Origin: Candidatus Scalindua sp. SCAELEC01
Lineage (GTDB): Bacteria; Planctomycetota; Brocadiia; Brocadiales; Scalinduaceae
Direction: 5' to 3'
Length of the DNA: 64,000 nucleotides
Assembly: GCA_004282745.1 (NCBI GenBank)
Contig: SHMT01000020.1
Coordinates: 24,121-88,120 of the forward strand
Shown here: positions 18,985 to 28,618 of the stretch, piece by piece
Layout: each line of letters starts with the position of its first letter
Position numbering within the stretch: position 1 is the first letter of the stretch
The notes under the pieces: model-generated
Seen by the model: the letters and a program-made list of their open reading frames with translations, nothing else
Database searches by the model: none
Told to the model about the DNA's origin: nothing
Translations under genes and position numbers: made by a program

Positions 18985-19553
18985 AATTAATCATCTTTAT
19001 TCTACCCGGTCTCGGTCTGTAACGATCTTTATAAAAAGTTTCAGTATAGAAACACCAGCTTACCCACAATTTGATTGCGTACCTGATGACTACCAACAAT
19101 TACTTTAAGATGACGATAGGTAGGTCAAAAAATGATTACCTGATGTAAATTTATAAATAACACCCTTTATAGAAAATCGCGACAATTCTCACTACTCATA
19201 ATATTTATGAATGAGCGGTCGCCTTCACATGGAGAACGGAATGTTAATTGAGAGGCAAGACAAATCGTAAAGGTTTATGGTAAATCAGATACGTGTCGCA
19301 ATGTTGAGGTATATGATAAGCGCTAATGAGTAAAACCAACCGTCAAAGAGGACTGTACCTGCTCCCTCTTTATCGGATCTTATCCGATACCCATAGTAAG
19401 GTAAGTATCGTATACTTCACCAATCACAAAATTCCCTGCTTACAACATGGTAAGCAGGGAATTTGCGAGCTGATTCCCCAAAATTTGGGGCAAGATTAAG
19501 GCGTATTCAAATCAATTAAGAGCAATAATATTTTACCAAAGCAGAGCTGGAGG
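18985..19553. other. intergenic region with one strong hairpin
   Basis: No gene is seen in about 570 bases. AAATTCCCTGCTTAC at 19429-19443 and its exact complement at 19450-19464 form a 15-bp hairpin with a 6-nt loop. It lies downstream of the leftward ccsA-like gene and may end that transcript or protect its 3' end, although no T tract follows. TCTTATCCGATACCCATAG-type sequence near 19375 resembles other small repeats in the window. Confidence 0.55.
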
Positions 19554-20438
19554 TTAGTCAGCATAAATATGGTCACTCGTACCCGCTGTTGGAAGCTTAT
19601 GCAACCCCATAAACGTAAATATAACGGTAGGAAAAGCGACGAGCAATATTATTGAAAGCAAAACAGGACGAAAACTTTTTGAGATCTTGGTTTTTGGTAA
19701 AATTAATGGTAAATGCAAATAAGTGAGATAGATAAGCCAGTTAATCAATGACCAGATCTCTTTCGGATCCCAACCCCAGTAAGTGCCCCAGGCACCTTTA
19801 GCCCAGATAGATCCCGTAATCAATCCAATAGTCAAAAATGGAAATCCAATCGAAACGGATATATAAGCCAGCTTATCAAAGGTCATATCCTTGCCTAAAT
19901 TGCTATTATCTTTAGACATAACAACTTCCTGTGTCTTACCGTGGAAAATGGCCCTATAGATAAGGTAAATAATTGCAGCAGAGAATGATATACTTAAGGC
20001 AGCATAAGATATAAAATAATTGATCACATGAGTTACCAGCCAATTACTCTGCAAGGCTGGAGGTAACTCCTTAATAGTGCTGTCTGTATTAATCGCAAAA
20101 TACAAAAAAAGGGCGGACAACGCACATTGTAGAGCACCGATAATACCCAAGCGTGAACTGTGAATTCGTACAATGAATATCGTTACAAGCTCCATAATGA
20201 TATATACCAGAGCTATACTCCAGGCGAAGAATACGAAAGATTCGAACTTGTCGGACATGGGTGCGTGGCCAGCCTCAAACCATCTCATGAGTACCAAGGT
20301 TGTATTGAGTATTAAAGCACCGGACATAACGCCGAGAGCGATATAACGCGTAGCGACAGACCTCGAAACTTCTCTTATAACGTAAGCGATGACACCGAAT
20401 ATAAATGCATAAAAAGTAATGTTCAGCATGAAATCCAT
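19554..20438 (-). CDS. ccsA: cytochrome c biogenesis protein, CcsA/ResC type (system II)
   Basis: This membrane protein of 294 residues handles haem for attachment to apocytochromes c on the outer face of the membrane. It has about eight hydrophobic segments. The Trp-rich haem-handling motif GAWGTYWGWDPKEIWSLINW lies near residue 220, and His residues flank it in TYLHLPLI, in THVINY and near the C-terminus (MGLHKL). It starts after GGAGAGGTGA, only eight bases past the resB stop, so the two halves of the system II synthetase form an operon. Anammox bacteria depend on many c-type cytochromes, which fits. Confidence 0.9.
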   Translation of the reverse strand: MDFMLNITFYAFIFGVIAYVIREVSRSVATRYIALGVMSGALILNTTLVLMRWFEAGHAPMSDKFESFVFFAWSIALVYIIMELVTIFIVRIHSSRLGIIGALQCALSALFLYFAINTDSTIKELPPALQSNWLVTHVINYFISYAALSISFSAAIIYLIYRAIFHGKTQEVVMSKDNSNLGKDMTFDKLAYISVSIGFPFLTIGLITGSIWAKGAWGTYWGWDPKEIWSLINWLIYLTYLHLPLILPKTKISKSFRPVLLSIILLVAFPTVIFTFMGLHKLPTAGTSDHIYAD

Positions 20439-20445
20439 ATCTGAC

Positions 20446-22239
20446 TCACCTCTCCTTTTTCTTTGATTTCCGCCTCAAGAAAGGCTTCACATAAAAAATA
20501 AATACGACACCAACACACAAAATAATGAATCCAGTATAGACAACTATTATACCTGGATTTTTTGCCACTTGAAGTCCGGAATATAATCCACCCTCTGGAT
20601 CATAACTCGATTGATAAAAAACATATCCATCGTATTTCAAAGGATCGTTCACTTCAATGGTTTTAGACAAAACAGTTTTTCCATTGTCAACAACCCTGAG
20701 TTTACTTTTAAAATCTTTTATTTCCATACCGAATTTTTCATACAGAAGCGCAAAGTTGTTATCCGGATACCATTTTGCAGGTGTTTGTCCAAGTATCCAA
20801 TCATCAACCGTACCTCTTGGACCTGCAATTTCAATGCGAAGGGCCGGATTATTTACCGTATCAGATTTTTTTATCACTTCGTTTTCAACGCTATATGAGG
20901 GGAAAAATTTTGCAATTCGCAACTGATACCCGCTTCCACCTACTTCAGACCTCTTTCCAACCTCCCAATTGACTATCTTTTTAAGCTCACCACCTTCGAT
21001 GTAAGCGATTACTTTCTCTTTATCCTGATTTTGGATTATCCGTATCTTGTTCGACGTAAGGGTGAAATCGTCAGGCACATTACACGTTACCCGTATATCT
21101 TTATATTTTGTTTGATGCGCCTGGTCCCAATAATCAGGATATTTGGAGAATGACCAACGAGAATCTACCCCCTGAGGTCCGGTAATGTCAACCATCACAG
21201 CAGGATTGCTCATCTCTTGCTCTTGTAAGGGTTTCGTACGATTCATGTAATCCAGGGCAAACTCCTTGATTTCAACCTTATACTCTGTTCCTTCGACCTC
21301 AAAGACTGTACCCACTTCGATCGGGATGTCCAGCTTAATGCCTCTATCTTCCAGCTCAAGACCCAGTTTGGGGGGGCTCCCCTTCTCAACTATTGTCGTA
21401 AGCTTCTCAAAATCTCTATCATTGTCTACCCAGAAATACTCAACCCTCATGTTGTGGTCCGGGTCATTGTACCAGTTTAGGCCTTTTGCAAAAAGCCATC
21501 CCTCAGCGGTAATCTCTTCCGATCCAAACATCTGGACATAAATAGCTGGGTTAACGGGATCACTTGAAATATTGATCGGTTTTTGCGAATACTCAGCATC
21601 AGGATAAAAATCCTTTACCGTTACTGAGTAGTTAGAGTCCTTGATGTTGTATGTTTTTCCGACTTTAACCGTAAGGGGTGTTTGGCTGTCTTTGTCTTTG
21701 ACATAGGCAATCAGCCTGTATTTTGGAGGATGTTTTTCAATGATGAAATCATCAAGATGTATCTCAAAATCCAGAGGCACCTTTTGATAATCACCACGGG
21801 TCAAGTAGTAATCTACCGATCTCCCTTCATAAACATTTACCCCACCCTTTTCCCCAAGTTGGAGGTCGATGAAACAACCAATCATTATGAGAATAATACT
21901 GACATGGGTAAGGATAAAGCCGATTTGAAGAACCGTATTTCTCCACCTCTTAACGGTACAACTGCCAAGATTCACACATAGGAATAGCAACAGGAGAGCA
22001 AACCAATAGGAATGGAAAATGTCTGTGAGCTGAGTCGCTATGAAAAATTTTGTAAGCCCCTCACCGTACCTTGCGACATATTCTTCTGGTGTAAGTTGTT
22101 GAACTATTACCGTACCCAAGATGCAAGCTACCGCAAGAACCAATATGATAATAACTGCAAGCTTGACAGAACACAAAAACTGCCAAACCCTACTCTCAAC
22201 CTTACCCTTTTCTTCTTTTATAATTATCTCTTTTGACAT
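20446..22239 (-). CDS. resB: cytochrome c biogenesis protein ResB (system II)
   Basis: This 597-residue protein is the ResB/CcsB partner of the CcsA-like protein. Three N-terminal membrane segments (about residues 25-48, 75-92 and 103-127) precede a large extracytoplasmic region of beta-rich sequence. A last membrane helix near residue 570 is followed by a basic tail (RRKSKKKER). Typical stretches are F-CSVKLAVIIILVLAVACILGTVI near the start and the YDGYVFYQSSYDP motif before the last helix. The middle carries two or three similar internal segments (RWSFSKYPDYWDQ and DDWILGQTPAKWYPD). Confidence 0.9.
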   Translation of the reverse strand: MSKEIIIKEEKGKVESRVWQFLCSVKLAVIIILVLAVACILGTVIVQQLTPEEYVARYGEGLTKFFIATQLTDIFHSYWFALLLLFLCVNLGSCTVKRWRNTVLQIGFILTHVSIILIMIGCFIDLQLGEKGGVNVYEGRSVDYYLTRGDYQKVPLDFEIHLDDFIIEKHPPKYRLIAYVKDKDSQTPLTVKVGKTYNIKDSNYSVTVKDFYPDAEYSQKPINISSDPVNPAIYVQMFGSEEITAEGWLFAKGLNWYNDPDHNMRVEYFWVDNDRDFEKLTTIVEKGSPPKLGLELEDRGIKLDIPIEVGTVFEVEGTEYKVEIKEFALDYMNRTKPLQEQEMSNPAVMVDITGPQGVDSRWSFSKYPDYWDQAHQTKYKDIRVTCNVPDDFTLTSNKIRIIQNQDKEKVIAYIEGGELKKIVNWEVGKRSEVGGSGYQLRIAKFFPSYSVENEVIKKSDTVNNPALRIEIAGPRGTVDDWILGQTPAKWYPDNNFALLYEKFGMEIKDFKSKLRVVDNGKTVLSKTIEVNDPLKYDGYVFYQSSYDPEGGLYSGLQVAKNPGIIVVYTGFIILCVGVVFIFYVKPFLRRKSKKKER

Positions 22240-22367
22240 ACCTCAGAACTTCTAACTTATCCTTTGTATCTTTACACATTTTCCACCCTTCAAAAAGGTT
22301 TCAAGTACATGCAAGAAATTATTTTATTAAAATTTAAAAAAACACAACACTACCTTTTGGCTAACAT

Positions 22368-23030
22368 CTATTCATAGATCAAAAACTCTACTCTTCCCTT
22401 TTTTACCGAATCCTTAACGACAGAGTAATGAGTTTGTGGTTTATGAGAACCGTGACCGACTACAACCATCCGCTGCGGATTTATGCTCCCCTTCTCTATA
22501 AAGTAGTAAAGAACACTAAGAGCCCTTTCCGCCGATAAGTGACGGTTTGACAACCACCCATGCTGTGATATTACCACTGGATCTAATCGTGAGCGTCCAT
22601 CGATCCTCATGTTCAGAGTACTTCTCGTCCGAAGATGATCTGCAATAATCTCTAAAGCAGTATTTGCATCCCGTTTTAATACGGCCAGACCAGAATCAAA
22701 CAAGAGCTCATCGGGTACCTCAATCAAGGTTCCATCATCAGAGTATTTCAGCTTTGTTCCGCCACCGATAGACACTGCAAGGCGTTCTAATTCTTTACGG
22801 TTACCCGTATTGACCGCTCTGTCACAGGTTCCCTTGTGTGGCTTACTAAGCGTCCCGTTGGGTTTTAAGCTATCGGTTAATTTGTCTATTTCATGCAACT
22901 GATCACGAATGGTAATCGCTTGCCTGCTATTTGCTATACGAAGTCCTTCAAGTTCTGAGCATCCGGTCAAGAAACCCATGAACAAAAAAGAGAGAAGAAC
23001 GAACCCGACAGGCTTTAATGAAAAATTCAA
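22368..23030 (-). CDS. OmpA/MotB-domain lipoprotein
   Basis: I choose the TTG at 23030 because GGAGG lies ten bases upstream; the open frame begins at a GTG at 23054. The protein has 220 residues. Its signal peptide ends in the lipobox LTGC (residues 21-24), so it should be a lipoprotein. A helical stretch follows (about 30-60) and then an OmpA-like peptidoglycan-binding domain: DELLFDSGLAVLKRDANTALEIIADHL, then LSNRHLSAERALSVLYYF and RMVVVGHGSHKP. It probably links the outer membrane to peptidoglycan. No motor or secretion genes are nearby. Confidence 0.88.
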   Translation of the reverse strand: MNFSLKPVGFVLLSFLFMGFLTGCSELEGLRIANSRQAITIRDQLHEIDKLTDSLKPNGTLSKPHKGTCDRAVNTGNRKELERLAVSIGGGTKLKYSDDGTLIEVPDELLFDSGLAVLKRDANTALEIIADHLRTRSTLNMRIDGRSRLDPVVISQHGWLSNRHLSAERALSVLYYFIEKGSINPQRMVVVGHGSHKPQTHYSVVKDSVKKGRVEFLIYE

Positions 23031-23145
23031 GTAGTGATTTCCTCCAACAACCACCGAACGCTACAGATCAATAAATATAACACTAAGTAACATCCTTTTC
23101 AAGTTTATTTCTTTTTATTTGTTTCTGTGATTATGCAGGGTGTTA

Positions 23146-23526
23146 CTAATATACCGATTTTGGATCAAAGATCCGTTTTTCTGCTATTTCAACTTCACGT
23201 GTCTGTTGATTAAATCTTCGAAAATAACATGATTTGTATCCTTCATGGCATGCTGCTACTTTCTGCTCAACTTTAATCACAAGTGAGTTTCCAGCACAAT
23301 CAAAGTATATTTCCTTCAGTAATTGTATATGTCCTGACGTTTCCCCTTTTATCATCAGCCTGTTTTTTGAACGGCGAAAGAGATGTATCTTACCCGTTTC
23401 AAGCGTCTTTTCCAGTGCATCCTCGTTCATATAACAGAGCGTTAACACTTGATTGTCATCTATATCAACAATAACTGCTGGAATCAGACCTTTTTCATTA
23501 AATTTTAGCTGTTTTTGCAACTCCAT
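23146..23526 (-). CDS. hisI: phosphoribosyl-AMP cyclohydrolase
   Basis: HisI opens the adenine ring of PR-AMP in histidine synthesis. The protein has 126 residues, so it is the single-domain form without the HisE pyrophosphohydrolase. Metal and active-site residues are seen as FDCAGN (Cys77) and CHEGYKSCYFRR (Cys93 and Cys100). The N-terminal LIPAVIVDIDDNQVLTLCYMNEDAL is typical. The start has GGGAGG upstream and overlaps the end of thiE by 22 bases. The usual DCD reads DCA here. Confidence 0.93.
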   Translation of the reverse strand: MELQKQLKFNEKGLIPAVIVDIDDNQVLTLCYMNEDALEKTLETGKIHLFRRSKNRLMIKGETSGHIQLLKEIYFDCAGNSLVIKVEQKVAACHEGYKSCYFRRFNQQTREVEIAEKRIFDPKSVY

Positions 23527-24185
23527 TTCTTATTACCTCCCAAAATTTGATCGTCCTTTAATCTCTGATACTTTTTTATGATATCATGCATTGTTTTGGC
23601 TGTCTGTTCTGGTCTTTTAGAACGAAGAAGAGCCGAGATAACGGCAACGCCGTCTGCTCCGTTTTCTAATACTTCTTTAACATTAAATTCATTAATCCCA
23701 CCAAGGCCGATCAGAGGTACCGAAAGATATCTCTTTATTTTCTTCAATTCAACCACGCCAAGTGGTTTTGTCGAGGGATCTTTACTCAATGTGCGGTATA
23801 CTGGGCTAATACTGACATAATCTACCCCCTGAAAGCTCGCTTTTTTCACCTCGTCAAAACTGTGTGCCGAAAACCCAATCATCATTTCAGGCCCTACCAG
23901 TTTTCGCACTACATCTATACTCAAAGATTGCCAACCGAGATGAACACCATCGGCATTAACTGCCAATGCAATATCCACCCTGTCGTTTATTACCAGATTT
24001 GCACCATGCTCTTCAGTTATAGTGCGAAGCTTCTTTGCTAACGTATATAAATCTTTGGTACTCAACTCCTTTTCTCGTAATTGAACAGTGCTGACTCCGC
24101 CCTCCAGGGTCGATACAACGATATCACAAAGATTCTCTTCGCACGCTTTACGGTCAGTTATCAAGACGAATTCTAATGACTTCAT
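23505..24185 (-). CDS. thiE: thiamine-phosphate synthase
   Basis: ThiE joins the thiazole and pyrimidine halves of thiamine. The protein has 226 residues and forms a TIM barrel. Family motifs are VQLREKELSTKDLY, ANLVINDRVDIALAVNADGVHLGWQSL, IGFSAHSFDEVKKA, DYVSISPVYRTLSKDP and GLGGINEFNVKEVLENGADGVAVISAL. The last 20 residues extend past the barrel and overlap hisI. It lies between purB and hisI in a leftward biosynthetic operon. Confidence 0.95.
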   Translation of the reverse strand: MKSLEFVLITDRKACEENLCDIVVSTLEGGVSTVQLREKELSTKDLYTLAKKLRTITEEHGANLVINDRVDIALAVNADGVHLGWQSLSIDVVRKLVGPEMMIGFSAHSFDEVKKASFQGVDYVSISPVYRTLSKDPSTKPLGVVELKKIKRYLSVPLIGLGGINEFNVKEVLENGADGVAVISALLRSKRPEQTAKTMHDIIKKYQRLKDDQILGGNKKWSCKNS

Positions 24186-24199
24186 ACCCTTGTTCCCAG

Positions 24200-25648
24200 T
24201 TATACTCTAAATTCTGCCTTTAAACCAAGGATCTTTTTATACCTTTTTTGTATCGGCTTGACAATGGTTGTAATATATTCGTCGACTTGCTGAGGAGCCC
24301 TGCCAACAAAATTTTTGGGATTCATGATATTTGATATATTGTCCTTAATGTTATCGAAATCCTTATCCCTCTGAATTCTGTCTAAGAGATCGTTATCTAC
24401 CCCATTTTCTTTTATCAGAGTCGCCGCTTCCATAGAATAGGTACGAATCTTTTCATGTATCTTTTGCCTGTCACTACCAGCTTTTACCGACTCCATAAGG
24501 ATATCTTCAGAAGCCATAAAGGGGAGTTCTTGATTAACATGCTGTGCAATCACCTTGGGATAGACCACTAATCCCCTTGCAACTCCAAGTACAATGTTCA
24601 GCATTGCATCAGTTGCAAGAAATGTCTCAGGTATCACTAACCGTCTATTTGCAGAATCATCTAGGGTTCTCTCCAACCACTGCGATCCACTGGTAAATTC
24701 TGTGTTAAGGCTATTACAAATTATGTAACGAGCTATCGATGCAACTCTTTCACAACGCATTGGATTTCTTTTATAAGGCATAGCGGAAGATCCTATCTGT
24801 TTTTTCCCAAAAGGTTCTTCAATCTCTCGCAAATTTTGTAATAACCGTATATCATTAGAAAATTTGTGTGCAGATTGCGCTATACCGGATAAAACATCTG
24901 CAATTTGGCTATCGGCTTTTCTCGGGTAAATCTGTCCAGTAATTGGGAAAAGTTTCTTAAATCCCATCTTGTGGGCAATCTCTTTGTCAAGGAGTTTAAC
25001 CTTTTCTTCATCATTACCAAAAAGGGACATAAAGCTATTTTGAGTCCCAATAGTTCCTTTTGCTCCCCTAAATCTTAAATTATTAATTCGATATTCGATA
25101 TCTTCAATATCAATAATGAAGTCTTGTATCCATAAACATGCCCGTTTTCCAACTGTTGTAAGTTGTGCGGGTTGATAGTGGGTAAAGCCTAAAGTAATTA
25201 TGTCTCTATTATTTTTTGCAAAAGAAGCGAGTGCATCCACAATATTAACCATTTTCTCAAGCAAGATATTGAGTCCTTTTTTGATCAATATTAAGTCGGC
25301 ATTGTCCTGTACAAATGCACTCGTAGCTCCTAAATGGATTATGGGCCTTGCGTTTGGACATTGATCACCAAAAGCATGAATGTGTGCCATCACATCATGC
25401 TTTACCCTGAGCTCATGTTTCATGACAGTAGTAAAATCGATGTTACTTTGGTATTTTACCATCTCATCTATCTGTTTTTTTTTAATAGTCTTAATTCCAA
25501 GAGTACGTTGGGTGTCTGCTAATACAATCCATAGCTTTCTCCAAGTACTATACTTATTGTGATCTGAAAAATTATAACTCATTTCCTTACCAGCGTATCT
25601 TCCCGCTAGCGGACTTTGATATGTATCAAATTCATTACTCCTTGGCAT
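24200..25648 (-). CDS. purB: adenylosuccinate lyase
   Basis: PurB acts twice in purine synthesis, releasing fumarate from SAICAR and adenylosuccinate. I start at MPRSNEFDTY because GGAGGAG lies eight bases upstream; the open frame runs to 25702. The protein has 482 residues. The lyase signature GSSAMPYKRNPMRCE is present, with HLGATSAFVQDN and the FTHYQPAQLTTVGKR helix. The form is closer to the longer animal-type PurB seen in several bacteria than to the E. coli enzyme. It precedes thiE by 14 bases. Confidence 0.95.
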   Translation of the reverse strand: MPRSNEFDTYQSPLAGRYAGKEMSYNFSDHNKYSTWRKLWIVLADTQRTLGIKTIKKKQIDEMVKYQSNIDFTTVMKHELRVKHDVMAHIHAFGDQCPNARPIIHLGATSAFVQDNADLILIKKGLNILLEKMVNIVDALASFAKNNRDIITLGFTHYQPAQLTTVGKRACLWIQDFIIDIEDIEYRINNLRFRGAKGTIGTQNSFMSLFGNDEEKVKLLDKEIAHKMGFKKLFPITGQIYPRKADSQIADVLSGIAQSAHKFSNDIRLLQNLREIEEPFGKKQIGSSAMPYKRNPMRCERVASIARYIICNSLNTEFTSGSQWLERTLDDSANRRLVIPETFLATDAMLNIVLGVARGLVVYPKVIAQHVNQELPFMASEDILMESVKAGSDRQKIHEKIRTYSMEAATLIKENGVDNDLLDRIQRDKDFDNIKDNISNIMNPKNFVGRAPQQVDEYITTIVKPIQKRYKKILGLKAEFRV

Positions 25649-25775
25649 TGGTTGTTCTCCTCCCTCTCCAGGTACTATATTTCTCCCTACTCGTTTGTCC
25701 ATGCTGACTCAAACCGGTATAATTTTAGGTTGTTCTCATTATCCTTATAATAAACAGGTATCTTATAAATGGTAT

Positions 25776-25813
25776 AAAAAAAATGCCATCCGTAGTGAGG
25801 ATGGCATTTTTTC
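25776..25813. terminator. terminator after groEL (works in either direction)
   Basis: ATGCCATCC (25783-25791) and GGATGGCAT (25799-25807) form a 9-bp stem with a 7-nt loop. It is flanked by A and T runs on both sides, so it can act as an intrinsic terminator for leftward groEL transcripts. Confidence 0.88.
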
Positions 25814-25854
25814 TTAAATTCTTTCGATCAAATCTCTAGAAGGGTCTCCTTTTG

Positions 25855-27450
25855 TTACTTTTCTTCTTTTTCTGGGATTTCACTGACTATTGCATCGGTT
25901 GTTAATAACAATCCAGAAATACTGGCTGCATTTTGCAGAGCAGTCCTCACGACCTTCGTGGGATCAATCACACCATTTTTAACCAAATCGGTATACTCAC
26001 CTTTGGCAACATCGTAACCAAAATTCCCTTTCCCTTCTTTGACTTTTTGAACAACTAACTTTCCATTACAACCCGCATTTGAGGCAATTTGCTCAAGAGG
26101 CATTTCCAAAGAGTTTTTTATGATGTTGATACCAATCTTTTCATCTTCACCAGCCTTGGCCTCTAATGTTTCCAAAGCCTTTGCTGCCCTCAAGAGTGCA
26201 ACACCTCCGCCCGGCAATACTCCTTCTTCAACAGCCGCTCTCGTTGCATTCATTGCATCCTCTATTCGCGCCTTCTTTTCCTTCATCTCAGCTTCTGTCG
26301 CAGCGCCAACACTTATCTTTGCTATACCTCCGGCAAGCTTTGCTAGCCGTCCCTGCAATTTCTCTTTGTCATAGTCAGAGGTCGTCATGTCAATCGCACT
26401 CCTGATCTGCTCAATTCTCCCTTGAATTGTCTTGCGAGAACCACCACCCTCAATGATCATCGTATTCTCTTTGCCGATGACGACTCTTTTGGCTCTGCCG
26501 AGATCAGTAAGTTTGATGCTGCTCAAGTCTATTCCTAGATCCTCAAAAAGAGCAGTTCCGCCGGTCAAAGTGGCAATATCTTCAAGCATCTCTTTTCTTC
26601 TATCACCAAATTCAGGACTCTTTACTGCCGCGCACTTTAATGTACCTCTAATCTTGTTAACCACAAGGGTAGTCAAAACTTCTCCTTCGATATCCTCCGC
26701 AATGATAAGCAGTGATTTTCCCGTTTCTGAAATCTTTTCAAGTAGCGGTATGAGCTCTTTTACGGTTGAAATTTTTTTCTCATGTAAGAGTATATATGGA
26801 TCTTCAAACACTACTTCTAATTTTTCAACGTCGGTTACGAAATAAGGAGAGAGAAATCCTTTATCAAACTGCATCCCCTCAACTAAATCGACTGTTGTCT
26901 CCAAACCCTTTCCCTCTTCGACGGTGATAACTCCATCTTTTCCCGCCTGCTTCATAGCATTTGATATCTGTTCCCCAATTTCCAAATCATTGTTTGCGGC
27001 AATTGTACCTACCTGCTTTATCTCTTTGTCACCACTGACTGGAATACTCATTTTACCGAGCTCTTCGATGACGGCCGTAACTGCTTCATCAATTCCCCGT
27101 TTAATGCCAACGGGATTTGCACCGGATACACTACACTTTAGTCCTTCTCTATAGATAGCTTCTGCTAATATCGTTGCGGTTGTTGTACCATCACCCGAGG
27201 TATCGTTAGTCTTGGATGCAACTTCTATTATCATTTTTGCCCCAATATCTTCGTAGGCATCCTCAAATTCAATCTCCTTTGCAACCGTTACTCCATCTTT
27301 TGTAATTGTTGGGGAACCAAAGCTTTTTTCAATAACCACATTTCTTCCCCTTGGACCCATTGTCACCCTAACGGCGTCAGCCAACTTACTAATTCCTACC
27401 TTTATGGCCTCACCAGCATTTTGACCATACACAACCTTCTTAGCAGCCAT
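25855..27450 (-). CDS. groL: chaperonin GroEL (60 kDa)
   Basis: GroEL forms the double-ring folding chamber in the cytoplasm. The protein has 531 residues. The opening [46 protein letters not shown], the ATP-binding [14 protein letters not shown] and the apical and hinge segments are all present. The C-terminus ends in EIPEKEEK and lacks the usual GGM repeat tail. The start follows GGGGGATAG. It is transcribed with groES, 53 bases apart. I see no CIRCE element upstream, so control by HrcA is not supported. Confidence 0.98.
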   Translation of the reverse strand: MAAKKVVYGQNAGEAIKVGISKLADAVRVTMGPRGRNVVIEKSFGSPTITKDGVTVAKEIEFEDAYEDIGAKMIIEVASKTNDTSGDGTTTATILAEAIYREGLKCSVSGANPVGIKRGIDEAVTAVIEELGKMSIPVSGDKEIKQVGTIAANNDLEIGEQISNAMKQAGKDGVITVEEGKGLETTVDLVEGMQFDKGFLSPYFVTDVEKLEVVFEDPYILLHEKKISTVKELIPLLEKISETGKSLLIIAEDIEGEVLTTLVVNKIRGTLKCAAVKSPEFGDRRKEMLEDIATLTGGTALFEDLGIDLSSIKLTDLGRAKRVVIGKENTMIIEGGGSRKTIQGRIEQIRSAIDMTTSDYDKEKLQGRLAKLAGGIAKISVGAATEAEMKEKKARIEDAMNATRAAVEEGVLPGGGVALLRAAKALETLEAKAGEDEKIGINIIKNSLEMPLEQIASNAGCNGKLVVQKVKEGKGNFGYDVAKGEYTDLVKNGVIDPTKVVRTALQNAASISGLLLTTDAIVSEIPEKEEK

Positions 27451-27503
27451 TCTATCCCCCTTTACCCCAGTAAATTATAATAACCTCAATTATACAAAAT
27501 CTT

Positions 27504-27791
27504 TTAGTCTCTTATGGCAAGAATATCATCCTCGCTCATTAAAAGATACTCATCATCATCAATTGTTATCTCAGTACCAGCGTAAGAAGAAAAGACTACC
27601 ATGTCCCCTTTTTTGACCTGAAACTTTGCTCTCTCTCCATTGTCAAGAAGTTTACCATCTCCTAAAGCGATAACCGTTCCTTCTTTCGGTTTCTCTTTTG
27701 CGGAATCTGGCAAAACGATCCCTCCAGCAGTTTTTTCAACGGATTCAAGTCTTTTTATTAATATCTTTTCCCCAATTGGCTTTGTCTTCAT
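27504..27791 (-). CDS. groS: co-chaperonin GroES (10 kDa)
   Basis: GroES caps the GroEL ring. The protein has 95 residues with all family blocks: KPIGEKILIKRLESVEKTAGGIVLPDSAKEKP, GTVIALGDGKL, VKKGDMVVFSSYAGTEITIDDDEYLLMSEDDILAI. The mobile loop (KTAGGIVLP) is intact. It is the first gene of the groESL operon and lies 49 bases after a CheY-like gene in the same direction. Confidence 0.97.
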   Translation of the reverse strand: MKTKPIGEKILIKRLESVEKTAGGIVLPDSAKEKPKEGTVIALGDGKLLDNGERAKFQVKKGDMVVFSSYAGTEITIDDDEYLLMSEDDILAIRD

Positions 27792-27840
27792 TGTTACTAT
27801 GTACCACCCTTTCTGCTAAATTATTTCCATAAAACTATTT

Positions 27841-28239
27841 CTAATAAAACTTTTCTAGCGACTGCTCAACTGCAAACTTTATCATCTCTTTATTGATGGG
27901 TTTATAAATCATTGTGTATGCATTAGCTTCAATCGCCCCCATCTTCAACTCCTTTGATGTATCCGCAGAGACAAAGATACAAGGCATTATGGATTTCTTC
28001 TCTTCTTTAATAAACTCAAAGGTATCGAAACCACTAAAATCCGGAAGGTGAATGTCTAGTATTAAGAGGTGAAGATATTTCTGTTTTGCAATTTCCACTG
28101 CCTCTCTTCCACAGCTTGCCAAATAGGTTATATACCCCTCAGGTTCAAAAATATCTTTTAAGCTATATCGGCAGTTTTCGTCATCATCCGTTATCAAAAT
28201 GCTAAAATCTTCTTTAATATGTCTTAAAAAAGGCATCAT
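27841..28239 (-). CDS. single-domain response regulator (CheY-like)
   Basis: I use the ATG giving MMPFLRHIKED; the open frame extends upstream to 28329 through a hydrophobic stretch that is unlikely to be coding. The protein has 132 residues and one receiver domain: acidic pocket DDD at 18-20, phosphoacceptor Asp62 in LLILDIHLPDFSGF, Ser91 and Lys113 (YKP). No output domain follows. It lies just upstream of groES in the same direction and could be cotranscribed, which is an unusual neighbour for groESL. No cognate kinase is adjacent. Confidence 0.9.
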   Translation of the reverse strand: MMPFLRHIKEDFSILITDDDENCRYSLKDIFEPEGYITYLASCGREAVEIAKQKYLHLLILDIHLPDFSGFDTFEFIKEEKKSIMPCIFVSADTSKELKMGAIEANAYTMIYKPINKEMIKFAVEQSLEKFY

Positions 28240-28618
28240 AGATAGAAAAAAAATGAAATAGTCCCAACTCACTAAATCCAAGTGTTTAATAAAGGGTATT
28301 TTTCTAGAAATGAGATTTATGAAAAACAAAAAAAATAAATTATATGATAGTTAAGCTACGCAAAAAAAATGCCAATGCTTAAATATTGGGGATAGGTTAT
28401 AACGTTTGTCTGAATAAACATATGTGATAATGAAACTTAAGTGTAGTTTTTACGCTCTGTGTCCTCTGCCACATTGGCGTCAAACTCAACGCTATCATTT
28501 TTTCTCTGTCATAATGGCATTGAAAAATCGAAAAATTCTTGGTAAAACTTGTTACCGGGAAATAAGACGATATTATGGGATTTTGTTCTACAACGTATTT
28601 TTACCATGAGCATGGAAT
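28240..28618. other. divergent intergenic region
   Basis: Between the receiver gene and the UbiA-type gene. AT-rich with no supported gene. The promoters of both neighbours should lie here. Confidence 0.4.

Noticed and set aside
27792..27840. Possible CIRCE element before groES
   Set aside because: No TTAGCACTC-N9-GAGTGCTAA inverted repeat is present.
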